This document shows positions 26,934 to 35,460 of a stretch of DNA of 64,000 bases, piece by piece; positions within the stretch are counted from its first letter, which is position 1; the number at the start of each line of letters is the position of its first letter. Both the position numbers and the translations under genes were made by a program. The stretch lies in NCBI RefSeq assembly GCF_010728325.1, contig NZ_AP022570.1:62001-126000 (forward strand). Reading direction: 5' to 3'. The notes under the pieces are model-generated. The model did no database searches. It had not been told where the DNA came from and worked only from the letters and a program-made list of their open reading frames with translations. The DNA comes from Mycolicibacterium poriferae (GTDB lineage: Bacteria > Actinomycetota > Actinomycetes > Mycobacteriales > Mycobacteriaceae).

Positions 26934-28255
26934 CCGACGACGACCGGGACGGCTACGGGTTCCCGAAGGCGGCGTGGCGCACGCTGGACCGCCATCCGCC
27001 GCCGGGAGTGAAACGAGTGCAGCGCTGGCGCAGCCCGCTGCGCGGACCGTGGCTGACATCGGTGTTCGGGGCGGTGCTGCTGGTGACCCTGCCGGTGGTG
27101 ACGATCACCGGGCTGCTGTCCTACATCGCCTACGCGCCGCAACTGGGGCAGGCCATCCCCGGCGATGTCGGGTGGCTGAAGCTGCCGACCTTCGACTGGC
27201 CCACCGACCCGTCCTGGCTGTACCGTCTCAACCAGGGTCTGCACGTCGGGTTGGGGTTGATCCTGATCCCGGTGGTGCTGGCGAAGCTGTGGTCGGTGAT
27301 TCCGCGGCTGTTCGTCTGGCCCCCGTCGCGCTCGATCGCCCAGGTCCTCGAGCGGGTGTCGCTGCTGATGCTGGTCGGCGGCATCCTGTTCGAGATCGTC
27401 ACCGGGGTGCTCAACATCCAGTACGACTACATCTTCGGGTTCAGCTTCTACACCGCGCACTACTACGGCGCCTGGGTGTTCATCGCCGGCTTCGTGGTTC
27501 ATGTCGCCATCAAGCTGCCCACGATGTGGTCGAGTCTGCGGTCACGGTCGATGCGCGAGGTGCTGCGCACCAGTCGCGAGGACACGGTCGCGGAGCCCCT
27601 CGAGCCGGACGGGCTGGTCAGCTCCGACCCGGCACCGGCGACCCTGAGCAGGCGAGGCGCGCTGGCCCTCGTCGGCGGGGGCGCGACCCTGGTCGCCGTG
27701 CTCACTCTCGGTCAGACCATCGGCGGCTGGACCCGCCACGCGGCGCTGCTGCTGCCGCGGGGCCGCAGCCTCGGTGACGGCCCCAACGACTTCCAGGTCA
27801 ACCGGACCGCGGTCGCGGCCGGGATCAACCCCCAGAACACCGGCGACAGCTGGCGGCTCACCCTCACCGGCGGCGCGGAACCGGTCGTGCTGGATCGCGC
27901 CGCGCTCAGCGCCATGCCCCAGCACACCGCGGTACTACCGATCGCCTGCGTCGAGGGATGGTCGACCACGCAGACGTGGACAGGCGTGCGGCTGCGCGAC
28001 CTCGCGCAGCGGGCCGGGGTGGCCGAACCTGGATGGGCGCAGGTGACGTCCATCGAACGGTTCGGCGCGTTCAACAGCGCCAGGCTGCAGGCCAACCAGG
28101 TGCGTCATGCCGATTCGCTGCTGGCGTTGCAGGTCAACGGCGTCGACCTGTCGCTGGATCACGGCTTCCCCGCGCGCATCATCGTCCCTGCGCTACCCGG
28201 CGTGCACAACACCAAGTGGGTGCGCGGCATCGAGTTCCGGACGGACACCCGGTGA
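26930..28255 (+). CDS. Cytochrome b-type membrane domain fused to a sulfite-oxidase-like molybdopterin domain
   Basis: The protein has 441 residues. About 30-205 holds four membrane helices with His residues suited to heme binding (NQGLHVGLGLI, FYTAHYYGAW, GFVVHVAIK). An internal SRRGALALVGGG before a hydrophobic segment near 235 resembles a Tat-type sequence. About 265-440 is the oxidoreductase molybdopterin fold, with the Mo-ligating Cys in PIACVEGWS and HGFPARIIVPALPG. It likely passes electrons between a membrane heme and an extracytoplasmic Mo site (YedYZ-like logic in one chain). The substrate is unknown. Confidence 0.8.
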   Translation: MTDDDRDGYGFPKAAWRTLDRHPPPGVKRVQRWRSPLRGPWLTSVFGAVLLVTLPVVTITGLLSYIAYAPQLGQAIPGDVGWLKLPTFDWPTDPSWLYRLNQGLHVGLGLILIPVVLAKLWSVIPRLFVWPPSRSIAQVLERVSLLMLVGGILFEIVTGVLNIQYDYIFGFSFYTAHYYGAWVFIAGFVVHVAIKLPTMWSSLRSRSMREVLRTSREDTVAEPLEPDGLVSSDPAPATLSRRGALALVGGGATLVAVLTLGQTIGGWTRHAALLLPRGRSLGDGPNDFQVNRTAVAAGINPQNTGDSWRLTLTGGAEPVVLDRAALSAMPQHTAVLPIACVEGWSTTQTWTGVRLRDLAQRAGVAEPGWAQVTSIERFGAFNSARLQANQVRHADSLLALQVNGVDLSLDHGFPARIIVPALPGVHNTKWVRGIEFRTDTR

Positions 28256-28764
28256 GCACGCTCACCGGCGGGTTCCGCACGGTCTACGGGTCGCACCCGT
28301 TGCACCTGCTGGTGCTCATCGCCGGGTTCGCCCTGTTCGGCGCGGTGATCGCCACGCTCGGGGTGAGCGCGCTGTGGAATCCGACGACGTGGTGGCAGTC
28401 GATCGCAGTGTGGTTCGCTGCGGCGATCATCGTGCACGATCTGGTGCTGTTCCCGGTCTACGCGCTGGCCGACCGGGTGCTGCTGCGGGTCACCCGACCG
28501 CGTGCGGGTCACCGATCCGCCGTGCCGGTGGTGAACCACATCCGGATTCCCGCGCTGGCGGCGGGATTGACGCTGCTGATGTTCCTGCCGGGCATCATCG
28601 AACAGGGCTCGCGCACCTACCTGGCCGCCACCGGGCAGACCCAGGAACCCTTCCTCGGGCGGTGGCTGTGGTTGACGGCCGCGCTGTTCGGCGTGAGCGC
28701 CGTGATCTACGCCGTGCGACTCATCGGGGCCCGCCGCAGCGGTACCGCCGAGGTCACCCAGTAG
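28252..28764 (+). CDS. Small polytopic membrane protein downstream of the Mo-fusion
   Basis: The protein has 170 residues, GTG start overlapping the previous stop. Four hydrophobic segments fall at about 17-40, 50-72, 103-120 and 138-158. His residues occur near the membrane (HPLHLLVL, IIVHDLVLF, VNHIRIPA). No family recognised. The coupling suggests a subunit or assembly factor for the cytochrome/Mo protein. It overlaps the convergent SpoIIM-like gene by 11 bp. Confidence 0.65.
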   Translation: MSTLTGGFRTVYGSHPLHLLVLIAGFALFGAVIATLGVSALWNPTTWWQSIAVWFAAAIIVHDLVLFPVYALADRVLLRVTRPRAGHRSAVPVVNHIRIPALAAGLTLLMFLPGIIEQGSRTYLAATGQTQEPFLGRWLWLTAALFGVSAVIYAVRLIGARRSGTAEVTQ

Positions 28765-29755
28765 GCAGCACGTCGGGTGCGTCGGCGACGTCGCCGGTCT
28801 CCCCGGCGCGCGCCGCTCGCGCACCGAAATAGACGACATAGCCCAGAAACGCCGCCTCGACCGCGACGCCGATCGCGATACGCGCGACGGTCGGCAGCGG
28901 GGACGGCGAGACGAACGCCTCGACGAGGCCGGCCACCACCAGCACCGCCACCAGGCCGACGGCGACGGCGATCACCGCGCGGCCCTGCTCGGCCAGCACC
29001 TGCCCCCGGGGCCGGTCGCCGGGCGAGATGGCCGACCAGCCCAGCCGCATTCCCGCGCCCGCGGCCAGGAACACCGCCGTCAACTCGATCAACCCGTGCG
29101 GGGTGATCAGACCCAGGAACACATCGCCCTTGCCCGCGCCGAACATCAGGCCGGCGCTCAGGCCCAGATTCAGCGCGTTGTTGTACAGCACCCACGGAAT
29201 CGGGATGCCCAGCAGTATCGCCGAGGCGATGCACTGCACCGCGATCCACGCGTTGTTCACCCAGACGCTCAGCGCGAACGAGCCGGCCGGGTTCTCGCTG
29301 TAGTAGGCGGCGAAGTCGTTGTTGACCAGCTGGTCGATCTCTTCGGGTGTGGCGATGGCGGCTTGCACCTCGGGGTTGTTCGCGATCCATGCGGCGATCA
29401 CGATCGCCACCACGAAGAAGCCGACCGCCGAACCCAGCCACCACCGCCAGGACCGGTAGGCGACCACCGGGAAGGACACCGTCCAGAACCGGATGAACTC
29501 CTGCCGCAGCGGCGCATGGGCGCCGGTCACCACCGAGCGGGCGCGCGCCACCAGACCCGACAGCCGGCCCACGAGCACCGCATCCGACGACGACGACCGC
29601 ACGATGGACAGATGGGTCGACACCCGCTGATAGAGCTCGACCAGCTCGTCGACCTCGGCGCCGCTGAGCCGGCGGCGTTTCTTCACGAGGTGCTCGAGGC
29701 GATCCCACGACGCCCGGTTGGCCATCACGAACGCGTCGACATCCACGCCGGCCAT
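28754..29755 (-). CDS. SpoIIM (stage II sporulation M)-family membrane protein
   Basis: The protein has 333 residues from ATG 29755 (GTG 29746 is the other option). A cytosolic helical N-terminus of about 110 residues contains VKKRRRLSGAEVDELVELYQ. Six or so membrane segments follow, with LGLITPHGLIELTAVFLAAG being the conserved SpoIIM loop. Non-sporulating actinobacteria carry it next to an RDD protein, as here. The function in mycobacteria is unknown. Counterpart of Rv3694c. Confidence 0.88.
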   Translation of the reverse strand: MAGVDVDAFVMANRASWDRLEHLVKKRRRLSGAEVDELVELYQRVSTHLSIVRSSSSDAVLVGRLSGLVARARSVVTGAHAPLRQEFIRFWTVSFPVVAYRSWRWWLGSAVGFFVVAIVIAAWIANNPEVQAAIATPEEIDQLVNNDFAAYYSENPAGSFALSVWVNNAWIAVQCIASAILLGIPIPWVLYNNALNLGLSAGLMFGAGKGDVFLGLITPHGLIELTAVFLAAGAGMRLGWSAISPGDRPRGQVLAEQGRAVIAVAVGLVAVLVVAGLVEAFVSPSPLPTVARIAIGVAVEAAFLGYVVYFGARAARAGETGDVADAPDVLPTG

Positions 29756-29774
29756 GCTAGTAGCGTGAGCGGTT

Positions 29775-30656
29775 ATGGTCGGTTCGCAGCAGCCCGTCGT
29801 CACCGGGGACGCGGTGGTGCTCGACGTCCAGGTCGCTCAGCTGCCGGTGCGGGCACTGTCGATCCTCATCGACATCGTCGTCATCTTCGTGCTCTACGTC
29901 GTCGGTGTGATGCTGTGGGCGACCACGTTGGCCCAGTTCGATTCGGCGTTCTCAGCCGCGGTGCTGATCATCTTCACCGTGCTCGCACTGGTCGGCTATC
30001 CCGTGATCTTCGAAACCGCCACCCGCGGTAGGACCTTGGGCAAGATGGCGCTGGGGCTTCGGGTGGTCTCCGACGACGGTGGCCCGGAACGGTTCCGCCA
30101 GGCGCTGTTCCGCGCGTTGGCCGGGGTGATCGAGATCTGGATGCTGACCGGAGGACCGGCCGTCATCTGCAGCCTGATCTCGCCGAAAGGCAAACGCATC
30201 GGTGACATCTTCGCCGGGACGCTGGTGATCACCGAACGGGCGCCGCGTCTTTCGCCGCCACCGACCATGCCGCCACACCTGGCGTGGTGGGCGGCCACGC
30301 TGGAGCTGTCCGGGCTGGACGGCGAGCAGGCCGAGCTGGCCCGGCAGTTCCTTTCCCGGGCACCGCAATTGCATCCCCAGGTGCGCGATCAGATGGCCTA
30401 CCGGATCGGCTCGGATGTCCTGTCGCGAATCTCTCCCCCGCCACCCGCGGGCACCCCGCCGGCGATGGCGCTGGCCGCCGTCCTCGCCGAGCGGCACCGG
30501 CGCGAGATGATCCGTCTGCAGCCGTCCGCGCCCCCGGGCTGGTCCGGCCCCGTCTACCCGCCGTCATATCCGATGTCACCAGCGCCCCCATCGCCGCCCG
30601 CGCCACCCGGGCCGCCCGCGCCGCCCCGCACGGACGGCTTCGCGCCACCGTCCTGA
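29775..30656 (+). CDS. RDD-family membrane protein
   Basis: The protein has 293 residues. LPVRALSILIDIVVIF near residue 30 contains the RDD motif region (R and D residues at the edge of the first helix). GRTLGKMALGLRVVSDDG is the conserved loop, and four membrane segments lie in the first 150 residues. The C-terminus is long and Pro-rich (PPSPPAPPGPPAPP). Divergent from the SpoIIM-like gene with a 19-bp gap. Counterpart of Rv3695. RDD proteins are proposed ion or solute transporters; the substrate is unknown. Confidence 0.88.
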   Translation: MVGSQQPVVTGDAVVLDVQVAQLPVRALSILIDIVVIFVLYVVGVMLWATTLAQFDSAFSAAVLIIFTVLALVGYPVIFETATRGRTLGKMALGLRVVSDDGGPERFRQALFRALAGVIEIWMLTGGPAVICSLISPKGKRIGDIFAGTLVITERAPRLSPPPTMPPHLAWWAATLELSGLDGEQAELARQFLSRAPQLHPQVRDQMAYRIGSDVLSRISPPPPAGTPPAMALAAVLAERHRREMIRLQPSAPPGWSGPVYPPSYPMSPAPPSPPAPPGPPAPPRTDGFAPPS

Positions 30657-30660
30657 GCTC

Positions 30661-32007
30661 TCAGTCCGCGATCCAGTTCCCGTGGAAACCATAGGGAACC
30701 CGTTGCGGCAACGAGATTCTGGCGACCGGCGGGCCGGTGAAGTCGGAGGCATCGATGATGACGAGGTCGCTGCCGTTGCGGGCGGGATCGTAGACGTAGG
30801 CGAGATACCAGCCGCTGCTCTCGTCGGCGGGCCCCACCGTGGACGGCACGAACACCGCCTCTCCCGGCCCCCCGGGCGCGTCGACGGTGCCGAATCGGTG
30901 TTCGACGGTGCTGCCGGTGCGCAGGTCGTGTCGGATCAGCCGGGCGTCGCCGACGGTGACCGCGTAACGTGCCGGCAGCGTCGCGAGACGATCGTCGATG
31001 CGTGGGAATTCCACGACCCGGTCGTCGTGCTGACGTTCCGACACGGTGCCCCGCTGCATGTCGATCGTCCACGTCCACATCACTGCCTGGGCGTCGAATC
31101 CGGCGTCGTCGCGCCACAGTTCCGGGTACCGGACCGCCTGTAACACAATGGTGTTGCCATCGTCGTGGGCGTTGGCGACGTGGAAGACGTAGCACGGATC
31201 GATGTCGAACCAGCGCACCTCCCCGAACGGGTCGTCGCGCCGCAGCACACCGAGCCGGGCCCCGTAGCCGTCGTCCCAGCGGTAGGGCATGTCCCCTGTT
31301 CCGTTGCGGGCGAAGTCGACGTCGAACACGATCGGCAGGTCGAGGAACACCACGAAGTTCGCCGTCAACGCGAAGTCGTGCATCATCGTCAGCGCGGGCA
31401 CGTCGACTGGACGGTCGATGACCAGGTTTCCGTCCGCGTCGGCGCGGTGATAGGTCACATGCGGCGCGAAGACGCTGCCGTATCCGAAGAAGTGCAGTTC
31501 ACCGGTGACGGGACAGATCTTCGGGTGGGCGGTCATCGCGTCGACGAGCTTGCCGTCGAAGTCATACGCACCGACGGTCTCGAGTTCGTCGGTGATCTGG
31601 TAGGGCAGCGACGATTCCACCAGCGCCAGCGTCTTGCCGGCATGGTTGACCACGTGGGTGTTGGCCACGCTGACGCGGAGGTTCCGGGTTCCGTCGGCGT
31701 TGTAGAAGGGTCTGGGGTCATCGAAGCTGTCGGTGCGCACCCAGCGGTTGCGGTACCACTTGGCCTGCCCCGCTTCGAGCCGGACGCCGTGGATCATGCC
31801 GTCGCCGGTGAACCAGTGCCCTGTCGACGAGCGGGGGTTCGGTCCGTTGCGCAGGTACCACCCGCTCAATTCGGGCGGGATGGTACCGGTGACCGGCAGG
31901 TCGTATTCGGTCAGCTCGTCGGCGACGGGGGCGTAGTTGCCGCGCTGGAAGAAGTCCCCGGTACCGAACAGCGTCGGGTCGTCGTGGTCGGTGGCGGTTT
32001 CGGTCAT
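30661..32007 (-). CDS. Carotenoid oxygenase (RPE65/CCO family)
   Basis: The protein has 448 residues from ATG 32007 with AGGAGG nine bases upstream. Seven-bladed propeller family: the iron-binding His residues appear in FGYGSVFAPHVTYH, LTMMHDFALT, VFHVANAHDD and near the C-terminus in PYGFHGNW. The early RNGPNPRSSTGHWFTGDGMI is a family landmark. It cleaves a double bond of a carotenoid or a stilbene-like compound with non-heme iron and O2. It is divergent from a PadR regulator that probably controls it. Confidence 0.9.
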   Translation of the reverse strand: MTETATDHDDPTLFGTGDFFQRGNYAPVADELTEYDLPVTGTIPPELSGWYLRNGPNPRSSTGHWFTGDGMIHGVRLEAGQAKWYRNRWVRTDSFDDPRPFYNADGTRNLRVSVANTHVVNHAGKTLALVESSLPYQITDELETVGAYDFDGKLVDAMTAHPKICPVTGELHFFGYGSVFAPHVTYHRADADGNLVIDRPVDVPALTMMHDFALTANFVVFLDLPIVFDVDFARNGTGDMPYRWDDGYGARLGVLRRDDPFGEVRWFDIDPCYVFHVANAHDDGNTIVLQAVRYPELWRDDAGFDAQAVMWTWTIDMQRGTVSERQHDDRVVEFPRIDDRLATLPARYAVTVGDARLIRHDLRTGSTVEHRFGTVDAPGGPGEAVFVPSTVGPADESSGWYLAYVYDPARNGSDLVIIDASDFTGPPVARISLPQRVPYGFHGNWIAD

Positions 32008-32054
32008 GGTCTGCAACCTCCTGTGAGATGTCTACCACACTCACATATCACTGC

Positions 32055-32064
32055 TGACATGTCA
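32055..32064. promoter_or_regulatory. Perfect palindrome TGACATGTCA in the divergent carotenoid oxygenase/PadR promoter
   Basis: A 10-bp perfect inverted repeat lies in the 97-bp spacer between the two divergent starts, next to a spaced ATGT...ACAT pair at about 32029-32047. PadR proteins commonly bind such ATGT/ACAT dyads, and the local regulator is the obvious candidate. Confidence 0.5.
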
Positions 32065-32104
32065 ATACTGGAATGTGCTTCTCGCTGGGCAGACCCGCCG
32101 TACG

Positions 32105-32647
32105 ATGCTGGCCGTGAGCCTGCGCTACGCCACCCTCGGCCTGTTGGCCCAGCAGCCCGGCAGTGGATACGACCTGCTGAAACGGTTCGAGGTGTCGATG
32201 GCCAACGTATGGCCGGCGACTCAGAGCCAGCTCTACGGTGAGTTGAACAAGCTCGCCGCCGACGGGCTCATCGAGGTCACCAACGTCGGCCCGCGCGGGC
32301 GCAAGGAGTACGGCATCACCGAATCGGGGCGGGTCGACCTGCTGGCCTGGATCACCCGGCCGCACGACGACACGCCGGTGCGCCGGCCCGAGGTGCTGCG
32401 GGTGTTCCTGCTCGGCGAGATCCCTGCCAGCCAGGCGCGCAACTACGTCACCCGCATGGCCGACTCCGCAGACCATGCATTGGCCCGCTACGAGCACATC
32501 CGCGACTCCGTCGAGTGGGGCGACTCGGACACCGCCTTCTTCGCCCGCGCCGCGCTCGAGTTCGGGTTGCGCACCGCGGCCATGGAAGCCGACTGGGCGC
32601 GCTGGCTGGCCGAGGCCATCGACCGCCGCAACGAACCGCAGCGGTAG
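32105..32647 (+). CDS. PadR-family transcriptional regulator
   Basis: The protein has 180 residues from ATG 32105 (GTG 32114 is an alternative). The winged helix at about 5-75 has LGLLAQQPGSGYDLLKRF and SQLYGELNKLAADGLIEV, the standard PadR pattern. A C-terminal helical dimerisation domain (Vir_act_alpha_C-like) follows. It likely represses the divergent carotenoid oxygenase gene and itself, lifted by a phenolic or carotenoid-derived ligand; this is inferred from position. Confidence 0.85.
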   Translation: MLAVSLRYATLGLLAQQPGSGYDLLKRFEVSMANVWPATQSQLYGELNKLAADGLIEVTNVGPRGRKEYGITESGRVDLLAWITRPHDDTPVRRPEVLRVFLLGEIPASQARNYVTRMADSADHALARYEHIRDSVEWGDSDTAFFARAALEFGLRTAAMEADWARWLAEAIDRRNEPQR

Positions 32648-32864
32648 CCCCGACCGGGCCCGGCCCCCACACCGTCCCGAGATCGAGATCGACTGCCGCA
32701 GCGCCGAATCGGTGTTGCGGCGTCCCGGCGCTGCCCCAGTGGTGAGGAGGCGCTGCGCTGCCTCGATGACGGCTGCGAGGCATCCCTCGCGTTCGACCAC
32801 GACCACGCCGGGGCGACCTCCGCGGACGCAACCCAGCCCCGGATCGTTGCATCGCGATACTTTT

Positions 32865-32874
32865 CGATATATCG
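32865..32874. promoter_or_regulatory. CGATATATCG palindrome upstream of the second PadR gene
   Basis: A perfect 10-bp palindrome, with a related half (GCGATAC) 6 bp to its left, 55 bp before ATG 32929. It is the only AT-rich patch in the 281-bp spacer 32648-32928, which otherwise shows nothing I can name. It probably overlaps the promoter and is a good autoregulatory operator candidate. Confidence 0.5.
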
Positions 32875-32928
32875 TCGAGCCATCGGAAGCGCGCAGTGCG
32901 TTTCCCCGAGTTCGTGAGGAACACAGAG

Positions 32929-33642
32929 ATGAACCACCCATTCAACGCACCCGCCGGCGGCTTCGGCTTCGGTCCGATCGACCGCCGTGCACTGCACCAC
33001 CAGCACCGTCAGGCTCGCCGCGAGTTTCGCGATCACCTGCGCGAGCACGCCGGTTCCGACGCCATGGGTCCGGGCTTCGGCCCCGGCTTCCGAGGCGGTC
33101 GAGGAGCCGGCTTCGATCCTCGAGGCGGCTTCGACTTCGGCTTCGATCCTCGAGGCGGCTTCGGCTTCGGACCGGGCCCCCGTGGGGGTCGCCGCGGCGG
33201 ACGGCGCGGCAAGCGCGGCGACGTTCGTGCCGCGATTCTGTCGTTGCTGACCGAGCGCCCGATGCACGGCTACGAGATGATCCAGGAGATCGCCGAACGC
33301 AGCCAGAACGTGTGGAAGCCCAGCCCCGGCTCGGTGTACCCGACGCTTCAGCTCCTCGAAGACGAGGGCCTCATCGCCGCCGGTGACAGCGAGGGCAGCA
33401 GGAAGCTGTTCGAGCTGACCGAGGAGGGCCGAGCCGCTGCGGCCAAAGTCGAGACGCCCCCGTGGCACGGGCTCGCCGACGACATCGAGCCCGGGGAAGC
33501 CGACCTGCGCAACGCGGCGGCCCAGCTCCTCGGCGCGGTCCGGCAGGCGGCGTTCGCGGCGTCCGAGGACCAGCAGGAGCGCATCGTGGCGATCGTGAAC
33601 AAGGCCCGCCGCGAGGTGTATGGCGTCCTCGGAGAGGACTAA
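32929..33642 (+). CDS. PadR-family regulator with long Gly/Phe/Arg-rich N-terminal extension
   Basis: The protein has 237 residues. The first about 97 are low complexity (GPGFGPGFRGGRGAGF, repeated FDPRGGF, then GGRRGGRRGKRG). The PadR winged helix is at about 98-170 (ILSLLTERPMHGYEMIQEIA and SPGSVYPTLQLLEDEGLI). A coiled C-terminal helix follows. The extension, partly built by a 30-bp duplication at 33111/33141, is absent from ordinary PadR proteins. The target is unknown; a palindrome lies in its own promoter. Its 3' end is duplicated downstream. Confidence 0.85.
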   Translation: MNHPFNAPAGGFGFGPIDRRALHHQHRQARREFRDHLREHAGSDAMGPGFGPGFRGGRGAGFDPRGGFDFGFDPRGGFGFGPGPRGGRRGGRRGKRGDVRAAILSLLTERPMHGYEMIQEIAERSQNVWKPSPGSVYPTLQLLEDEGLIAAGDSEGSRKLFELTEEGRAAAAKVETPPWHGLADDIEPGEADLRNAAAQLLGAVRQAAFAASEDQQERIVAIVNKARREVYGVLGED

Positions 33643-33676
33643 AGCACCTGAGCCTCGGAGAGGACTAAAGCACCTG
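33627..33676. repeat. 26-bp tandem duplication of the PadR 3' end
   Basis: CCTCGGAGAGGACTAAAGCACCTG occurs at 33627-33650 and again at 33653-33676, written here as CCTCGGAGAGGA plus CTAAAGCACCTG. The first copy encodes the terminal LGED and the stop codon. A third, degraded GGAGGGGACTAAA is at 33701-33713. As at crp, the duplicated unit carries a stop codon. Confidence 0.9.
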
Positions 33677-33729
33677 GCGGATCCGGCGCGGAAAAGCCCC
33701 GGGAGGGGACTAAAACGCGCCGGATCCGC
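33677..33729. terminator. 14-bp perfect inverted repeat between PadR and aldo/keto reductase genes
   Basis: GCGGATCCGGCGCG (33677-33690) and CGCGCCGGATCCGC (33716-33729) are exact reverse complements separated by 25 bp. It may act as a terminator for the PadR gene or as an operator-like dyad before the next start at 33743. No U-tract follows, which is common for mycobacterial terminators. Confidence 0.55.
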
Positions 33730-33742
33730 GTCGGTATCCCAT

Positions 33743-34618
33743 ATGGACACCTTCACCATCGGCACCCACACGGTCGGTCGCGTCGGCTTCGGCGCCATGC
33801 AGCTGCCCGGACCCGGCGTCTTCGGTCCGCCGCGCGACCACGACGAGGCCGTCGCGGTGCTGCGGCGGGCGATCGAGCTGGGAATCGACCACATCGACAC
33901 CGCGCAGTTCTACGGGCCGAATGTGTCCAACGAACTGATCCGTGAGGCCCTGCATCCCTACCCGGCCAACCTGACGCTGGTCAGCAAGGTGGGTGCCACC
34001 CGCGACGAGCAGGGCGGGTGGGTCGCCGCGCAGCAACCCGATGAACTGCGCCGCAGCATCGAGGAGAACCTCTCCGCCCTCGGCGTCGACCGGCTCGCCG
34101 CGGTGAATCTGCGGGTCTTCTCCGGTGGCGACCCGAACGCGCCCGCTGACGTCGATCCCGAGCTGTTTCCCCGCCAGCTCGAGGCGATGGTTGCCGCGCG
34201 TGACGAAGGGCTCATCGACGGCATCGGACTGAGCAGCGTCAGCGTCGACCATCTGCGGATGGCCCTGGATCACACCGAGGTCGTCTGCGTCCAGAACGCC
34301 TACAACCTCGTCGACCGCACCTCGCAGCCGCTCCTGGACCTGTGCACGGAGCACGGCATCGCGTTCGTGCCGTTCTTTCCGCTGGGATCGGGTTTCACCG
34401 CCGACAACCCCGTCCTCGGCCACCCTGCCGTCGTCCGCGAAGCCGGCCGGCTCGGCCGGACTCCGGCGCAGGTCGCGCTGGCCTGGACGCTGTCGTTGGC
34501 ACCCAACGTGCTGCTCATCCCGGGCACGTCGTCGGTGGCTCATCTGGAGGAGAACACCGCGGTCGCCGACATCACCCTCGATGCCGATGTCAAGGCCGAG
34601 CTGGATGCCGCCGGCTGA
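33743..34618 (+). CDS. Aldo/keto reductase
   Basis: The protein has 291 residues from ATG 33743. The TIM-barrel catalytic set is seen as Asp and Tyr in HIDTAQFYGPN and Lys in LVSKVGATRD; the usual His is not obvious, with NLRVFSGG at that strand. NADPH binding is suggested by LIPGTSSVAHLEEN. It reduces aldehydes or ketones; substrate unknown. The following methyltransferase starts 22 bp downstream on the same strand. Confidence 0.85.
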   Translation: MDTFTIGTHTVGRVGFGAMQLPGPGVFGPPRDHDEAVAVLRRAIELGIDHIDTAQFYGPNVSNELIREALHPYPANLTLVSKVGATRDEQGGWVAAQQPDELRRSIEENLSALGVDRLAAVNLRVFSGGDPNAPADVDPELFPRQLEAMVAARDEGLIDGIGLSSVSVDHLRMALDHTEVVCVQNAYNLVDRTSQPLLDLCTEHGIAFVPFFPLGSGFTADNPVLGHPAVVREAGRLGRTPAQVALAWTLSLAPNVLLIPGTSSVAHLEENTAVADITLDADVKAELDAAG

Positions 34619-34640
34619 CCGCTCGGTCATGATGGAGGCC

Positions 34641-35411
34641 ATGGTTACCACATCGGTGGACAGGAGCATCGCCGCGATGCCGCGCGGCGGGCCGGACGCC
34701 TCGTGTCTGGACCGACTGCTGCAGACCGACCGACCGGAGTACCTGGACCGGGATCCCGTCGACGTTGCGGACGAGGCACGTAAGCGCAGCGTGATCCGGG
34801 CCCTGGACTGGACCGGCGAGGTGTTCGGCAACCACGACAGGTTCGCCCAGATCGCGCTCGACGAGGTCGCCGACGTCGCCGATCCGCGCGTCCTGGAACT
34901 CGGGGCCGGACACGGCAAGCTGTCCCGCCGGCTGCTCGACTGGCATCCGACGGCGCGGTTGACCGTCACCGACGTCGACCAGGAATCCGTGCGCACGATC
35001 GCCGCCGGGGAGCTCGGCCAGCATCCCCGGGCGACGGTCCGGACCCTGGACGCCACGGCCATGGACGCCGGCGACGGCGAGTTCGACCTGGCGGTGTTCG
35101 TGCTGTCGTTCCACCATCTGGCACCCGAGGCAGCCGCCCGGGTGTTCGCCGAGGGCACCCGGGTGGCCACCCGGCTGCTCATCGTCGACCTGCCGCGGCC
35201 GCCGGCGCCGCTGCACCTGCTGCGGCTTGCCACGATGCTGCCGTTCGCACCGCTGGTGCCGTTCGTGCACGACGGCGTCATCAGTTCGTTGCGCGCCTAC
35301 AGTCCGTCGGCACTGAGGGCACTGGCCGCGCACGCCGACCCCGCCATCGAGGTGACGTTGCGCGGAGGTCTGCTCAGCCCGCAGGTGGTGCTCGCGACGC
35401 GGCCACACTGA
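34641..35411 (+). CDS. Class I SAM-dependent methyltransferase
   Basis: The protein has 256 residues from ATG 34641 with GGAGG just upstream (ATG 34629 and 34632 are weaker options). Motif I is VLELGAGHGKLSRRLL near residue 88, motif II LTVTDVDQESV, motif IV FDLAVFVLSFHHLAPE. The His-His in FHHL resembles methyltransferases of small metabolites or lipids, but the substrate is not recognised. It shares orientation with the reductase before and the ligase after. Confidence 0.8.
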   Translation: MVTTSVDRSIAAMPRGGPDASCLDRLLQTDRPEYLDRDPVDVADEARKRSVIRALDWTGEVFGNHDRFAQIALDEVADVADPRVLELGAGHGKLSRRLLDWHPTARLTVTDVDQESVRTIAAGELGQHPRATVRTLDATAMDAGDGEFDLAVFVLSFHHLAPEAAARVFAEGTRVATRLLIVDLPRPPAPLHLLRLATMLPFAPLVPFVHDGVISSLRAYSPSALRALAAHADPAIEVTLRGGLLSPQVVLATRPH

Positions 35412-35460
35412 ATCTGGGCACAACCCCGCACGAAGTCCCCGCCTCCCCGACAATGGCGGG

